Assembly (NCBI RefSeq): GCF_013408985.1
Contig: NZ_JACBZT010000001.1
Location: 5,312,836-5,376,835, forward strand
Direction: 5' to 3'
Source of the DNA: Petropleomorpha daqingensis
Lineage (GTDB): Bacteria > Actinomycetota > Actinomycetes > Mycobacteriales > Geodermatophilaceae
DNA length: 64,000 nucleotides
The position numbers and the translations under genes are program-made. Every line of letters starts with the position of its first letter. The first letter of the stretch is position 1. The notes beneath the pieces are model-generated. The model searched no databases and was not told where the DNA came from. It saw nothing but the letters and a program-made list of their open reading frames with translations. Positions 16,245 to 23,939 of this stretch are shown piece after piece.

Positions 16245-18491
16245 ATGGCGCGCATGCGCGGCCTGCGCGGCACGGTGCCGGGCTCGTGGGGACGCCGGTG
16301 GCCCGTGGTGCTCGCCGCCGGCCTGCTCGTGCTCGGGATCATCGGGACGGCGGTGCGGCTGGACGCCCCCGCCGACGGCAGTTCGCTGCCGTTCGGGGCG
16401 TCGACGTGGCAGACCGGGGCCGTCGTCGTCGACGTCCCCTCCCCCACGGATGGCGGGTTGCGCACCGGGGACGAGGTGCGCGCGATCGCCGGAGCCCGCT
16501 TCGCCGATGGCCTGGGGCAGGTGCCCGAACCGGCGCCGGGCGACGTGCTGCGCTACGACCTCGCCGGCGACGCGGCCCGCTCGGTGCGGGTGGACCGCCC
16601 GGCGATCGGCCCGCTGGTCGCGGCCGGCTGGGGCGACCTCGTCTTCGTCCTGGCCCTCGGCGGCCTGGCGGTCGCGCTCTGGCTGCGGCGCCCCGACGAG
16701 CCGGCCACCGCCCCCCTGCTGGTGGCCGCCGCAGGACTGTTCGGCAGCACCATGACCGTCGTCGCCGGCCTGCCCGCCCTCGCCCTGGCCACCGGCGGAC
16801 CACCGCTGTGGCTGTACTACGCGAACACCATCGGCGCGTACTCGATCGCCTGGGGCGCAGTGCTCGCGATGACGTTCCTCGTCGCGCCCGGCCATCCCTG
16901 GCTGACCCGCCGGCCAGGGCGGGTGCTCGGCCTGGCGTACGCCGGGCCGCCGGCTGCCGTGGCGGTGTGGGCGGTCGCGCTGCTGCTCGCGGTCGACGAC
17001 CCGATCCGGCGGCTGGGCCTGCTCGGCGCGGGGCAGACCGCGGTGACCGCCGCGTCGCTCCTCGTCGGGATCGTCGCGGGGGTCGTGGCCTACCGCGGTG
17101 CCGCCGATCCGCTCACCCGGGCCCGCCTGCGCTGGATCGCCGGCGGTGGGGCCGTCGCCACGCTGACCGGCATCGTCGGGTGGAGCCTGCCGGAGCTGCT
17201 CACCGGCAGCCATCCCCTCCCACCCGGCGCGTACGGCCTGTCCGGGCTGCCGTTCGTCGTCGGCCTCGCCGTCGCGCTGCGCCGGCACCGGCTCTTCGAC
17301 CTGGAACGGCTGGCCAACCGGTCGCTGGTGTACGCCGTCGTCCTCGCCGTCCTCGTCGGGGTGTACGTGCTCGCCGTGGCACTGCTCGCCTCCGGGCTGC
17401 GGCTCTCCGACGGGGTGGCCGCCGGGCTGGCCGCCGCGCTGGCCGCGCTCGCCCTCGCCCCGCTGCGGGCCGGCGCCCGGACGGCGGTGAACCGGCTGAT
17501 GTACGGCCAGCGCGACGACCCGGCGCGCGTGCTGGCCGCGCTCGGCGGCCGCCTGGAGGCGGCGCTGCGCCCGGGCGACGTCGCCGGCACCGTCGTCGAC
17601 ACCGTGACCCGCTCGCTGCGCGTTCCGTTCGCCGCGCTCGACCTCGCCGAGGGCTCCGGGTTCCGCACGCTCGCTGCCACCGGGCGTCCCGCCGGCGCCG
17701 TCCACGAGGAGCCGCTGGTGCACCTCGGTGAGACCGTCGGCCGGCTGCGGGTCTCCGGTCGCGGACCCGAGGATCCCCTCGACCCGGTCGACCTGGCGCT
17801 GCTGCGCTCGCTCGCCGCGCAGGTGGGACCGGCGGTGCTGGCGGTGCGGCTGCACGAGGAGGTGCTCCGGTCGCGCACCGCGATCGTGGCGTCGCGGGAG
17901 GACGAGCGCCGGCGGCTGCGCCGCGAGCTGCACGACGGGATCGGACCGTCGCTGGCCGCCATCGCCCTGAAGACGGGCCTGGCCGAGCGCCAGGTGCCGC
18001 AGGGACCGGCGCGCGCCCTGCTCGGGCAGATCAGCGGCGAGGTGCAGAACAGCATCGCCGACGTGCGGCGGGTGGTGGACACCCTGCGACCGCCGGCGCT
18101 CGACGAGCTGGGCCTCGTCGGCGCGCTGACCGCCCGGGCGGCCGCGCTGTCCGGCGACCTGGAGATCGCGGTGACCGGGCCGGCGGACCGGCCGGTCCTG
18201 CCGGCCGGGGTGGAGACGGCGGCCTACCGGATCGCGGTCGAGGCGATGACCAACGCGGCCCGGCACAGCGGCGGCTCCCGCTGCACGGTCACCGTCACCG
18301 TGGACGAGGACCGGGTCGAGGTCGGCGTCGTCGACGACGGCAGCGGCCTGCCCGGCGTCCGGCGGCCGGGCGTGGGCCTGCGGTCGATGAGCGAGCGCGC
18401 CGCGGAGATCGGGGGCACGTGCGAGGTCAGCAGCCCGGACGGGGCCGGCACGTCGGTGCACGCCCTCCTGCCCCTCGGAGCCCCGGCGTGA
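16245..18491 (+). CDS. Membrane sensor histidine kinase (NarL-type, HisKA_3)
   Basis: The 748-residue kinase begins with a signal-anchor helix, an extracytoplasmic PDZ-like segment (GGLRTGDEVRAIAG near residue 68), then about eight to nine membrane helices, a GAF-like region (residues about 430-540), the HisKA_3 dimerisation domain with phospho-acceptor His563 in ELHDGIG, and a C-terminal HATPase domain (EAMTNAARHSGG; DDGSGLPG; GVGLRSMSERA). It is the sensor of a two-component pair with the response regulator, whose GTG overlaps its stop. The cluster goes on to membrane proteins and a multicopper oxidase, so envelope or redox/metal stress is a plausible signal; this is inference. ATG 16245 is the first of two close starts. 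Confidence 0.92.
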   Translation: MARMRGLRGTVPGSWGRRWPVVLAAGLLVLGIIGTAVRLDAPADGSSLPFGASTWQTGAVVVDVPSPTDGGLRTGDEVRAIAGARFADGLGQVPEPAPGDVLRYDLAGDAARSVRVDRPAIGPLVAAGWGDLVFVLALGGLAVALWLRRPDEPATAPLLVAAAGLFGSTMTVVAGLPALALATGGPPLWLYYANTIGAYSIAWGAVLAMTFLVAPGHPWLTRRPGRVLGLAYAGPPAAVAVWAVALLLAVDDPIRRLGLLGAGQTAVTAASLLVGIVAGVVAYRGAADPLTRARLRWIAGGGAVATLTGIVGWSLPELLTGSHPLPPGAYGLSGLPFVVGLAVALRRHRLFDLERLANRSLVYAVVLAVLVGVYVLAVALLASGLRLSDGVAAGLAAALAALALAPLRAGARTAVNRLMYGQRDDPARVLAALGGRLEAALRPGDVAGTVVDTVTRSLRVPFAALDLAEGSGFRTLAATGRPAGAVHEEPLVHLGETVGRLRVSGRGPEDPLDPVDLALLRSLAAQVGPAVLAVRLHEEVLRSRTAIVASREDERRRLRRELHDGIGPSLAAIALKTGLAERQVPQGPARALLGQISGEVQNSIADVRRVVDTLRPPALDELGLVGALTARAAALSGDLEIAVTGPADRPVLPAGVETAAYRIAVEAMTNAARHSGGSRCTVTVTVDEDRVEVGVVDDGSGLPGVRRPGVGLRSMSERAAEIGGTCEVSSPDGAGTSVHALLPLGAPA

Positions 18492-19135
18492 TCCGGGTCG
18501 TGCTGGCCGACGACCACCCGGTCTTCGCCGAGGGGTTGAGGACCGTCCTGGAGGCCGAGACCGACGTGCGGGTCGTCGCGGTGGCCGGCACCGGCCGGGC
18601 GGCGGTCGAGGCGGCCACCGCCGAGGTCCCGGAGGTCGCCGTCCTGGACATCGCGATGCCCGACGGCGACGGGTTGTGGGCGACCGCGCGGCTGCGCGAA
18701 GCGGGGCTGCCCACCCGGGTGCTGGTCCTGACCATGTCCGACGACGCGGAGAGCGTGTTCGCCGCGCTGCGGGCCGGCGCCGCCGGCTACACCGTCAAGG
18801 GCGCCGGCCCCGACGAGGTGGTGGCTGCGGTCCGGGCCGTCGCGAGGGGCGAGGTCCTGTTCGGCCAGGGCGTGGCCGAGCGGATGCTCCGGCACTTCAC
18901 CCGGGCCGCGACGACCGGACCGTTCCCGCAGCTGACCGAGCGGGAGCACGAGGTGCTCGACCTGCTGGCCCGGGGCCTCGACAACCCGGCGGTCGCCCGC
19001 CGGCTGGCGCTGTCGGGCAAGACCGTGCGCAACCACGTCTCCAACATCATCTCCAAGCTGCAGGTGGTCGACCGGACGGCGGCCATCATCCGGGCGCGGG
19101 ACGCCGGGCTGGGCGGGGTCCCCGGCCGCTCCTGA
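18488..19135 (+). CDS. NarL/FixJ family response regulator
   Basis: The 215-residue protein has a receiver domain (VVLADDHPVF at the N-terminus, phospho-acceptor Asp54 in VLDIAMPDGDG, conserved TMS and Lys in GYTVKGAGPDE) and a C-terminal LuxR-type helix-turn-helix (LTEREHEVLDLLARGLDNPAVARRL, then GKTVRNHVSNIISKL). It is coupled to the kinase by a GTGA overlap and should bind DNA as a phosphorylated dimer. A compact inverted repeat sits in the next intergenic gap (19152-19166), the obvious candidate target upstream of the membrane protein/oxidase genes. Confidence 0.95.
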   Translation: MIRVVLADDHPVFAEGLRTVLEAETDVRVVAVAGTGRAAVEAATAEVPEVAVLDIAMPDGDGLWATARLREAGLPTRVLVLTMSDDAESVFAALRAGAAGYTVKGAGPDEVVAAVRAVARGEVLFGQGVAERMLRHFTRAATTGPFPQLTEREHEVLDLLARGLDNPAVARRLALSGKTVRNHVSNIISKLQVVDRTAAIIRARDAGLGGVPGRS

Positions 19136-19151
19136 GAATCCCGGGCTCCCG

Positions 19152-19166
19152 CGGGACATCGTCCCG
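19152..19166. promoter_or_regulatory. Candidate response-regulator operator
   Basis: CGGGAC-ATC-GTCCCG is a perfect 6-3-6 inverted repeat, and a further CGGGAC half-site follows at 19173-19178. It lies 17 bases after the response-regulator stop and 36 bases before the ATG of the membrane-protein gene, in the only gap of this gene cluster. A weak terminator is the alternative, but the stem is short. Confidence 0.45.
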
Positions 19167-19201
19167 TGACGGCGGGACGGCGCCGCCCCGACGCTGCCCG
19201 C

Positions 19202-19849
19202 ATGAGCACGACGACCACCGCCCCGTTCCGGGGGGCCACCGCTGACAGCCGGGCGCGAGCGGCCGCTCTGCTCAGCGGCGCAACCGGCGTCGCGGCGAAC
19301 GTGCTGCTCGTGCTGTTGTTCGCCCTCGCCGAGCCGTTCTCCGGCGCCTCGAACGCGGCGTCCTGGCTCGGACCGGCCGACGACTGGCTCATGGTGCCGC
19401 AGTTCGCCGCGCTGATCCCGGTGGCGCTCGCCCTCGGCCGGCGGTTGCCGGCCACGCGGTGGGCCCGGGCGCTGAGCGCCGCCGGCGCCGTGGCCATGGC
19501 CGTGATCGTGCTGGCGCAGCTGGCGCTGGTCCTCGGTCTGCTCGCCTTCGAGGTCCAGGTCGGCGTCGTCGTGGGCGCGATCGTCGTCCTCTACCTCTGG
19601 CTGCTCGGCACGAGCCTCGTCGGCCACCGCACGGGCCTGCTGCCCCGCCCGGCCACGCGGGCCGGCGTCCTGCTCGGGACGTCGCTCCCGGTCGGGGCGG
19701 CCCTCGTCGCGGCCGGCCTGCTGGTCCCCGGCCCCGCCCGGTGGGCCCTCTGGGCTCCCGGGTTCGCCCTCGGCGCCGCCGGCTGGCTGACGCTGCCCGT
19801 CTTCCCCCTCCTGGTCGCACGGTCCGTCCTTCGGAAGGAGCACCCATGA
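19202..19849 (+). CDS. Multi-pass membrane protein of unknown function
   Basis: The 215-residue protein has about six hydrophobic segments, the first starting at GATGVAANVLLVLLFALA. No family signature is recognised. It follows the two-component genes after 66 bases and overlaps the next membrane-protein gene (ATGA at 19846-19849), so it is the first gene of a three-gene unit with the multicopper oxidase. A role in membrane anchoring, electron transfer or metal handling for the oxidase is conceivable, but nothing in the sequence shows cofactor ligands. Confidence 0.8.
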   Translation: MSTTTTAPFRGATADSRARAAALLSGATGVAANVLLVLLFALAEPFSGASNAASWLGPADDWLMVPQFAALIPVALALGRRLPATRWARALSAAGAVAMAVIVLAQLALVLGLLAFEVQVGVVVGAIVVLYLWLLGTSLVGHRTGLLPRPATRAGVLLGTSLPVGAALVAAGLLVPGPARWALWAPGFALGAAGWLTLPVFPLLVARSVLRKEHP

Positions 19850-20316
19850 GAACCACCTACCGGGTCCTGGCCTACCTGATCGCGCTGGAGGTGGTCGTCC
19901 AGGCGGGCGCCCTGGCGCTGGGGGTCGCCGGTCTCGTGCACTGGGTCGACGGCGGCGGCGTGCTCGACAGCGCTGTGGTCGAGGGGGACAGCGACCCGTT
20001 CCCCGAGGTCGTGGGCCTCATCGTGCACGGGATCAACGGCGGGATCGTCGTCCCGGTGCTGGCCCTGCTGCTGCTGATCGCGTCGTTCTTCGCCCGCGTC
20101 CCCCGCGGGATCCCGTGGGCGCTGGCCGTGCTGGGGTTCGTCGTCGTCCAGGTGATGCTCGGCTACTCGCTCGCGGACGTGCCCGCGCTGGGCGCCGTGC
20201 ACGGCATCAACGCGCTGCTGCTGTTCACCGCGGCGCTGATCACCGCTCGCCGCGCGCGGGTGCGCCGGCCGGCGGCCGAGGACGTCGCCCCGGCGACGGC
20301 GGACACGCCGGTCTGA
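19846..20316 (+). CDS. Small four-helix membrane protein of unknown function
   Basis: The 156-residue protein has about four hydrophobic segments with two histidines in or near membrane segments (LVHWVDGG, LIVHGINGG and AVHGINALLLF). Histidines in membrane helices at such positions can ligate heme or copper, and the layout resembles small DUF-type or cytochrome b-like membrane proteins, but no defined family is recognised. It overlaps its upstream neighbour by four bases and ends two bases before the multicopper oxidase start, implying co-translation. Confidence 0.8.
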   Translation: MRTTYRVLAYLIALEVVVQAGALALGVAGLVHWVDGGGVLDSAVVEGDSDPFPEVVGLIVHGINGGIVVPVLALLLLIASFFARVPRGIPWALAVLGFVVVQVMLGYSLADVPALGAVHGINALLLFTAALITARRARVRRPAAEDVAPATADTPV

Positions 20317-20318
20317 CC

Positions 20319-21782
20319 GTGCGCCGGCGCCTGCGGGTCCTGCTCTCGGCCGGCGCCGCGCTCGCCGTCCTCGGCCCGCTCGGGTGGTTCTGGCAGGACA
20401 GCCTCCTGCCGGGCACCTACTCGGTGATGGACATGGGGTACGTGGACACCGGCGGGGGCGCTGCCGAGAGCCATGCGCACGGGGACGGCGGGATCGACCT
20501 GCGCACCCTCACCGCCGACCCCGACCGGCCGGCGGACGTCTCGGTGACGCTGATCGCCCGGCAGGAGCGGTTCCGGCTCGCCTCGGGTCGCACGGTCGCC
20601 GGCTACACCCTGAACGGGAGCTCTCCCGGGCCGACGATCCGGGCGACCGTCGGCGACCTGGTGGAGGTCCGGCTGGTCAACATCTCGGTGCCGGACGGCG
20701 TCACGATCCACTGGCACGGCGTCGACGTTCCGGGAGCCGAGGACGGCGTCGCCGGCGTCACCCAGGACGCCGTCGCCCCGGGAGCGGAGTACGTGTACCG
20801 CTTCGTGGCCGACCGCGCGGGCACGTACTGGTACCACTCGCACCAGCGCTCTGCCGAGCAGGTCGCCGGCGGGCTGCTCGGCGCCCTGGTCGTCGACCCG
20901 GCGCCCGTCGCCGATCCGGCCGCCGACGTCCTGGCGCTGGTGCACCACTACGGCGGGGTCGCGACGGTGAACGGGCGGGAGGGCGACGTGCTCGTGCCGG
21001 CGGTGCCGGGGAGCACGGTCCGGGTACGGGTGATCGACACCGACAACGGCCCGATGTGGGTCTGGGTCGGCGGCGGCCGGTACCAGGTGGCGGCGGTCGA
21101 CGGCACCGACGTGCACGAGCCGGGCCAGGTCTCCGACCGCGCGCTGCTCGTCCCGGCCGGCGGGCGGGCGGACGTGCTGGTGACCCTGCCGGACGACGGG
21201 TCGCCGCTGCGCGTGCACCTCGGCGGGCGGACCGGGATCGTCCTGAGCTCCTCGGGCCGGGCGCCGGCGGTGGTGGCCCGGCCGGCGCAGGCGCTCGACC
21301 TGCTGTCCTACGGCGCCCCGGCGGCACTCGGGTTCGACCCGGACGCACCGGACCGGCGGTTCGACTACGACATCGGGCGCCGTCCCGGCTTCCTCGACGG
21401 GCGCCCCGGGCTGTGGTGGACGGTCAACGGGCACGCCTACCCGGACGTCCCGATGTTCGTGGTCAGGGAGGGCGACGTCGTCCTCGTGCGGATCGTCAAC
21501 GCCAGCGGCGAACGGCACCCGATGCACCTGCACGGTCACCACGCCGTCGTCCTGTCCCGCGACGGGGTCCGGGCCACGGGCAGCCCGTGGTGGGTGGACT
21601 CGCTGGACGTGGCGGACGGCGAGACCTACGAGATCGCGTTCGTGGCGGACAACCCGGGCGTGTGGGTCGACCACTGCCACAACCTGCCGCACGCCGAGCA
21701 GGGCCTGATCGTGCACCTGGCCTACGCCGGGGTCAGCACCCCGTTCGTGATCGGCGGCCCGGCGGGCAACGTGCCGGAGTGA
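20319..21782 (+). CDS. Multicopper oxidase
   Basis: The 487-residue protein carries all four copper-binding motifs: HWHG (near residue 130), HSH (WYHSH near 172), HPMHLHGH (near 403) and HCHNLPHAEQGL (near 452), giving one type 1 and a trinuclear type 2/3 site. The substrate is oxidised by one-electron steps with reduction of oxygen to water. The N-terminus is basic followed by VLLSAGAALAVLGPLGWF, either an uncleaved anchor or a signal peptide, so it acts outside the membrane. A His-rich segment ESHAHGDGG lies just after it. The length and spacing fit laccase-like or copper-resistance oxidases. It ends the unit started by the two membrane proteins, under the adjacent two-component system. Confidence 0.93.
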   Translation: MRRRLRVLLSAGAALAVLGPLGWFWQDSLLPGTYSVMDMGYVDTGGGAAESHAHGDGGIDLRTLTADPDRPADVSVTLIARQERFRLASGRTVAGYTLNGSSPGPTIRATVGDLVEVRLVNISVPDGVTIHWHGVDVPGAEDGVAGVTQDAVAPGAEYVYRFVADRAGTYWYHSHQRSAEQVAGGLLGALVVDPAPVADPAADVLALVHHYGGVATVNGREGDVLVPAVPGSTVRVRVIDTDNGPMWVWVGGGRYQVAAVDGTDVHEPGQVSDRALLVPAGGRADVLVTLPDDGSPLRVHLGGRTGIVLSSSGRAPAVVARPAQALDLLSYGAPAALGFDPDAPDRRFDYDIGRRPGFLDGRPGLWWTVNGHAYPDVPMFVVREGDVVLVRIVNASGERHPMHLHGHHAVVLSRDGVRATGSPWWVDSLDVADGETYEIAFVADNPGVWVDHCHNLPHAEQGLIVHLAYAGVSTPFVIGGPAGNVPE

Positions 21783-21786
21783 GCCG

Positions 21787-21975
21787 TCAGCGGGCCAGGA
21801 GCATCGCGGTGACGTCGAGGTCGTGCACGCCCTGCGCGGCGGCGTCGGAGCGGATGGCGAAGGCCAGGGCCACGGCCTCGGCGACCACGGAGTGGCAGTT
21901 CTCGTCGGCGGGGAGGAAGTTCGCGGCCTCCAGGCGGGGACGGGCGACGGGGGCGAAGGTGGCGGTGGCGGCCAT
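21787..21975 (-). CDS. Small hypothetical protein, 62 residues
   Basis: ATG 21973-21975 has CAGGAGCAC upstream on the minus strand. The product is soluble, starts MAATATFAPVARPRLEAANFLPADENC and ends in an Ala-rich helix. No domain is recognised. The gene stop lies four bases from the convergent multicopper oxidase stop. The clean ribosome binding site favours a real gene. Confidence 0.55.
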   Translation of the reverse strand: MAATATFAPVARPRLEAANFLPADENCHSVVAEAVALAFAIRSDAAAQGVHDLDVTAMLLAR

Positions 21976-22090
21976 GGTGGGTGCTCCTGCTCGGTCGGGA
22001 CGCCGGGTGCGTCCCGGTCACCGAGAACTCTCCGGGGCCGGCCGCAGGGCAGCCGCGAGGAAACCGCACGATCACCGCAAGACGTCCGGC

Positions 22091-22108
22091 CTCACCCGGT
22101 CGGGTGAG
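22091..22108. repeat. Perfect 18-base palindrome in a divergent promoter region
   Basis: CTCACCCG-GT-CGGGTGAG is an 8-2-8 perfect inverted repeat in the 219-base divergent region between the small protein at 21787-21975 and the membrane protein at 22195-22608. It is a possible operator; no regulator gene is adjacent. Confidence 0.45.
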
Positions 22109-22146
22109 CGCACCCCGTTTCCGGGCACTTCCCGCTCTCGCCGGGG

Positions 22147-22190
22147 CACCTCCCTGTCGTTATGGGGAGGTCGGCTGCCGGAAGGAGGTG
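22147..22190 (+). promoter_or_regulatory. Alternative hairpins that could mask the ribosome binding site
   Basis: ACCTCCC at 22148-22154 can pair with GGGAGGT at 22165-22171, while CACCTCC at 22147-22153 can instead pair with GGAGGTG at 22184-22190, the Shine-Dalgarno of the next gene. The two pairings exclude each other. This only matters if transcription starts upstream of 22147, which I cannot determine. Confidence 0.3.
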
Positions 22191-22194
22191 GGAC

Positions 22195-22608
22195 GTGCGG
22201 ATCTCGTTCGTCGTGTACGGGCTGCTCTACATCATGATCGAGCTGGTCGGCGCGCGGCTGGAGCAGATCGGCTGGCCGTCGCTGACGCCGCTGGACGTCG
22301 CCACCGCCGTCGTCCACGCCCTGTTCGCGATCAGCGTGTGCGTCGCCGTCCTGCTGGGCCTGGACGTGGCCGCCCGGCGCTGGCGGCGTGCCCGGCTGGT
22401 GTACCTGCTCGAGCGGGCCCGCCTCGCCGAGGAGGCCGAGCCCGGCACGGTGACCGTCGAGTCGTGGCGACCGGCGCCGCTGGCGCTGCCGGCCGGCCCG
22501 ACGCCGGTCGCGTTCGCCGGCCCCGACTACGCCACCCCCCAGGACGGCGGCGCGCTGCCGCTGTACGTGCCCTCGGAGATCTTCGACCGCGACGGCCACC
22601 GGCTCTAG
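22195..22608 (+). CDS. Small membrane protein of unknown function
   Basis: From GTG 22195, after a strong GGAGGTG, the 137-residue product has two membrane helices (ISFVVYGLLYIMIELVGA and VVHALFAISVCVAVLLGLDVAA) separated by a short outside loop, followed by a basic RRWRRAR and a soluble, proline-rich cytoplasmic tail. No family is recognised. It stands alone upstream of a YciI gene. Confidence 0.7.
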   Translation: MRISFVVYGLLYIMIELVGARLEQIGWPSLTPLDVATAVVHALFAISVCVAVLLGLDVAARRWRRARLVYLLERARLAEEAEPGTVTVESWRPAPLALPAGPTPVAFAGPDYATPQDGGALPLYVPSEIFDRDGHRL

Positions 22609-22637
22609 CAGGCACCTGGGCCGCCAGGATGGCGGCC

Positions 22638-22916
22638 ATGAAGTACCTGATGACCTACCGCGCCGTGGACGGCTTCCTGCCGCTCGCGCAGGCCAACATC
22701 GCCGGTCACCGCGCGCGGCTGCAGGAGTTCCACGACCGCGGGGTGCTGCTGCTGGCCGGCCCGCTCGGCGAGCCCGGCAACGGCGACGCGATCGGCGTCT
22801 TCACCACCCGCGAGGCGGCCGAGGAGTTCATCGCCGGCGACCCGTTCGTGGTCAACGGGGTGGTCGCCGAGTGGGCGGTGCGGCCGTGGAACGAGGTGCT
22901 CCGACCCGACGCGTGA
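22638..22916 (+). CDS. YciI family protein
   Basis: The 92-residue protein starts MKYLMTYR and contains HRARLQEFHDRGVLLLAGPL and GDAIGVFTTREAAEEFIAGDPFV, the YciI/DGPF-like ferredoxin-fold pattern with a conserved His (residue about 22) and Asp in DPF. Function of the family is poorly defined; members are small, dimeric, possibly enzymatic. ATG 22638 is preferred over ATG 22629 because the family starts at MKYLM and GGATGG precedes it. Confidence 0.85.
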   Translation: MKYLMTYRAVDGFLPLAQANIAGHRARLQEFHDRGVLLLAGPLGEPGNGDAIGVFTTREAAEEFIAGDPFVVNGVVAEWAVRPWNEVLRPDA

Positions 22917-23044
22917 CGCGCTCCCAGCAGATCCAGGGAATCCGGTGACGTCACGAGCAGGCAGGAACGGCTAGGGTTCCGGGCGTCGGGAAGGCTCTGC
23001 GCGATGGCAGGACCCCGATGCACCACCTCAGCAAGGAGCAGGGA

Positions 23045-23248
23045 ATGCCCGAAGGAACAGTGAAGTGGTTCAACGCGGAGAAGGGGTTCGGCTTCGCCAC
23101 CCCTGACGGTGGTGGACCGGACGTCTTCGTCCACTACTCGTCCATCCAGACCAGCGGGTACCGCTCGCTCGACGAGGGCCAGCGCATCTCGTTCGACATC
23201 GAGCAGGGCCAGAAGGGCCCGCAGGCGGCGAACGTCACGCCTCTCTGA
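23045..23248 (+). CDS. Cold-shock domain protein
   Basis: The 67-residue protein is a single cold-shock domain: [15 protein letters not shown] carries RNP1 and VFVHYSSI carries RNP2. It binds single-stranded RNA or DNA and acts as an RNA chaperone in the cytoplasm. ATG 23045 follows AAGGAG; an upstream in-frame ATG at 23018 would give an odd nine-residue extension. The 128-base upstream region may hold the long leader common for csp genes. A hairpin terminator follows directly. Confidence 0.96.
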   Translation: MPEGTVKWFNAEKGFGFATPDGGGPDVFVHYSSIQTSGYRSLDEGQRISFDIEQGQKGPQAANVTPL

Positions 23249-23263
23249 TCTTCTGGACCAACG

Positions 23264-23298
23264 CAACGCCCCCGTCCGGTTCGCCGGGCGGGGCGTTG
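23264..23298 (+). terminator. Terminator of the cold-shock gene
   Basis: CAACGCCCC (23264-23272) pairs with GGGGCGTTG (23290-23298), followed by TCGTTCCC. It starts 16 bases after the csp stop and may also serve the convergent gene ending at 23311. Confidence 0.85.
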
Positions 23299-23310
23299 TC
23301 GTTCCCGGGG

Positions 23311-23772
23311 CTAGCGGCGCCGGGGCACGTAGCCGCCGATGAGGGCGGCCATGAGCAGCGCGCCGTCGTCCTCGCCGAGGGCGTCGGCCGCCTCGGCCAT
23401 CGCCCGCCAGCGCTGCCGCTCCACGTCGGTCGGCGCGTTCGCCGCCCGGACGGCGAGCTGCTCGACCAGGCGCGCCCACTCCCCCTGCGGCGTCGGCCAG
23501 AGCCCGGCCAGCCGGCGCGCCTCGGCCGAGATGCCGGTGAACCGGACGATCTCGCCGGCGTAGTTGGTGAGCGCCTCGACGTAGCCGGAGTCGACCAGCG
23601 CCCGGGCCGCGGCCGTCACGTCCGGCTTGGGCAGCCCGCTGGCCGGCACGACCTGGCCGAGGTAGGGCGCGCCGCCGTGCTGCGGGGCGTCGACCAGCCG
23701 CGCGATCGCCCGGAGCACCGGCAGGTCGCGGGTGAACCAGACGTCGTCCAGCGGGCGGGCGAGGGGATCCAC
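23311..23772 (-). CDS. Conserved hypothetical, possible winged-helix protein
   Basis: The 153-residue soluble protein starts at a GTG. The segment DVWFTRDLPVLRAIARLVDAP followed by SGLPKPDVTAAARALVDSGYVEAL resembles a winged helix-turn-helix (recognition of the pattern only), and the C-terminal half is a helical region. A MarR-like or DprA-type small DNA-binding role is possible but not demonstrated. It is divergent from the ExeM-type nuclease gene. Confidence 0.7.
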   Translation of the reverse strand: MDPLARPLDDVWFTRDLPVLRAIARLVDAPQHGGAPYLGQVVPASGLPKPDVTAAARALVDSGYVEALTNYAGEIVRFTGISAEARRLAGLWPTPQGEWARLVEQLAVRAANAPTDVERQRWRAMAEAADALGEDDGALLMAALIGGYVPRRR

Positions 23773-23877
23773 CGCTCCACCGTACGGGCCGCCCGGATGC
23801 GGAACCCTCCAGACCGATCCTGAGCAGTGGCAACTTTGTCACTCATCGTTCACACAGGGTGGCCACAGGTGAGCAAG

Positions 23878-23926
23878 GATGAGCGGGACCGGAACCCGTT
23901 GGTTCCGGTCCTCTCGCACGCTCATC
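23878..23926 (+). promoter_or_regulatory. Two-stem hairpin in the nuclease leader
   Basis: GATGAGCG (23878-23885) pairs with CGCTCATC (23919-23926), and inside it GGACCGGAAC (23886-23895) pairs perfectly with GTTCCGGTCC (23902-23911); the only asymmetry is a 7-base bulge on the 3' side. The structure ends 13 bases before the GTG of the nuclease and leaves its AGGAGAC ribosome binding site free, so it would stabilise or regulate that mRNA. Confidence 0.6.
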
Positions 23927-23939
23927 GCCGAGGAGACCC

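Noticed and set aside
23840..23880. Pho box (GTTCACC direct repeats) before the secreted nuclease
   Set aside because: One GTTCAC-like hexamer is present near 23850, but a second repeat at 11-base spacing is missing.
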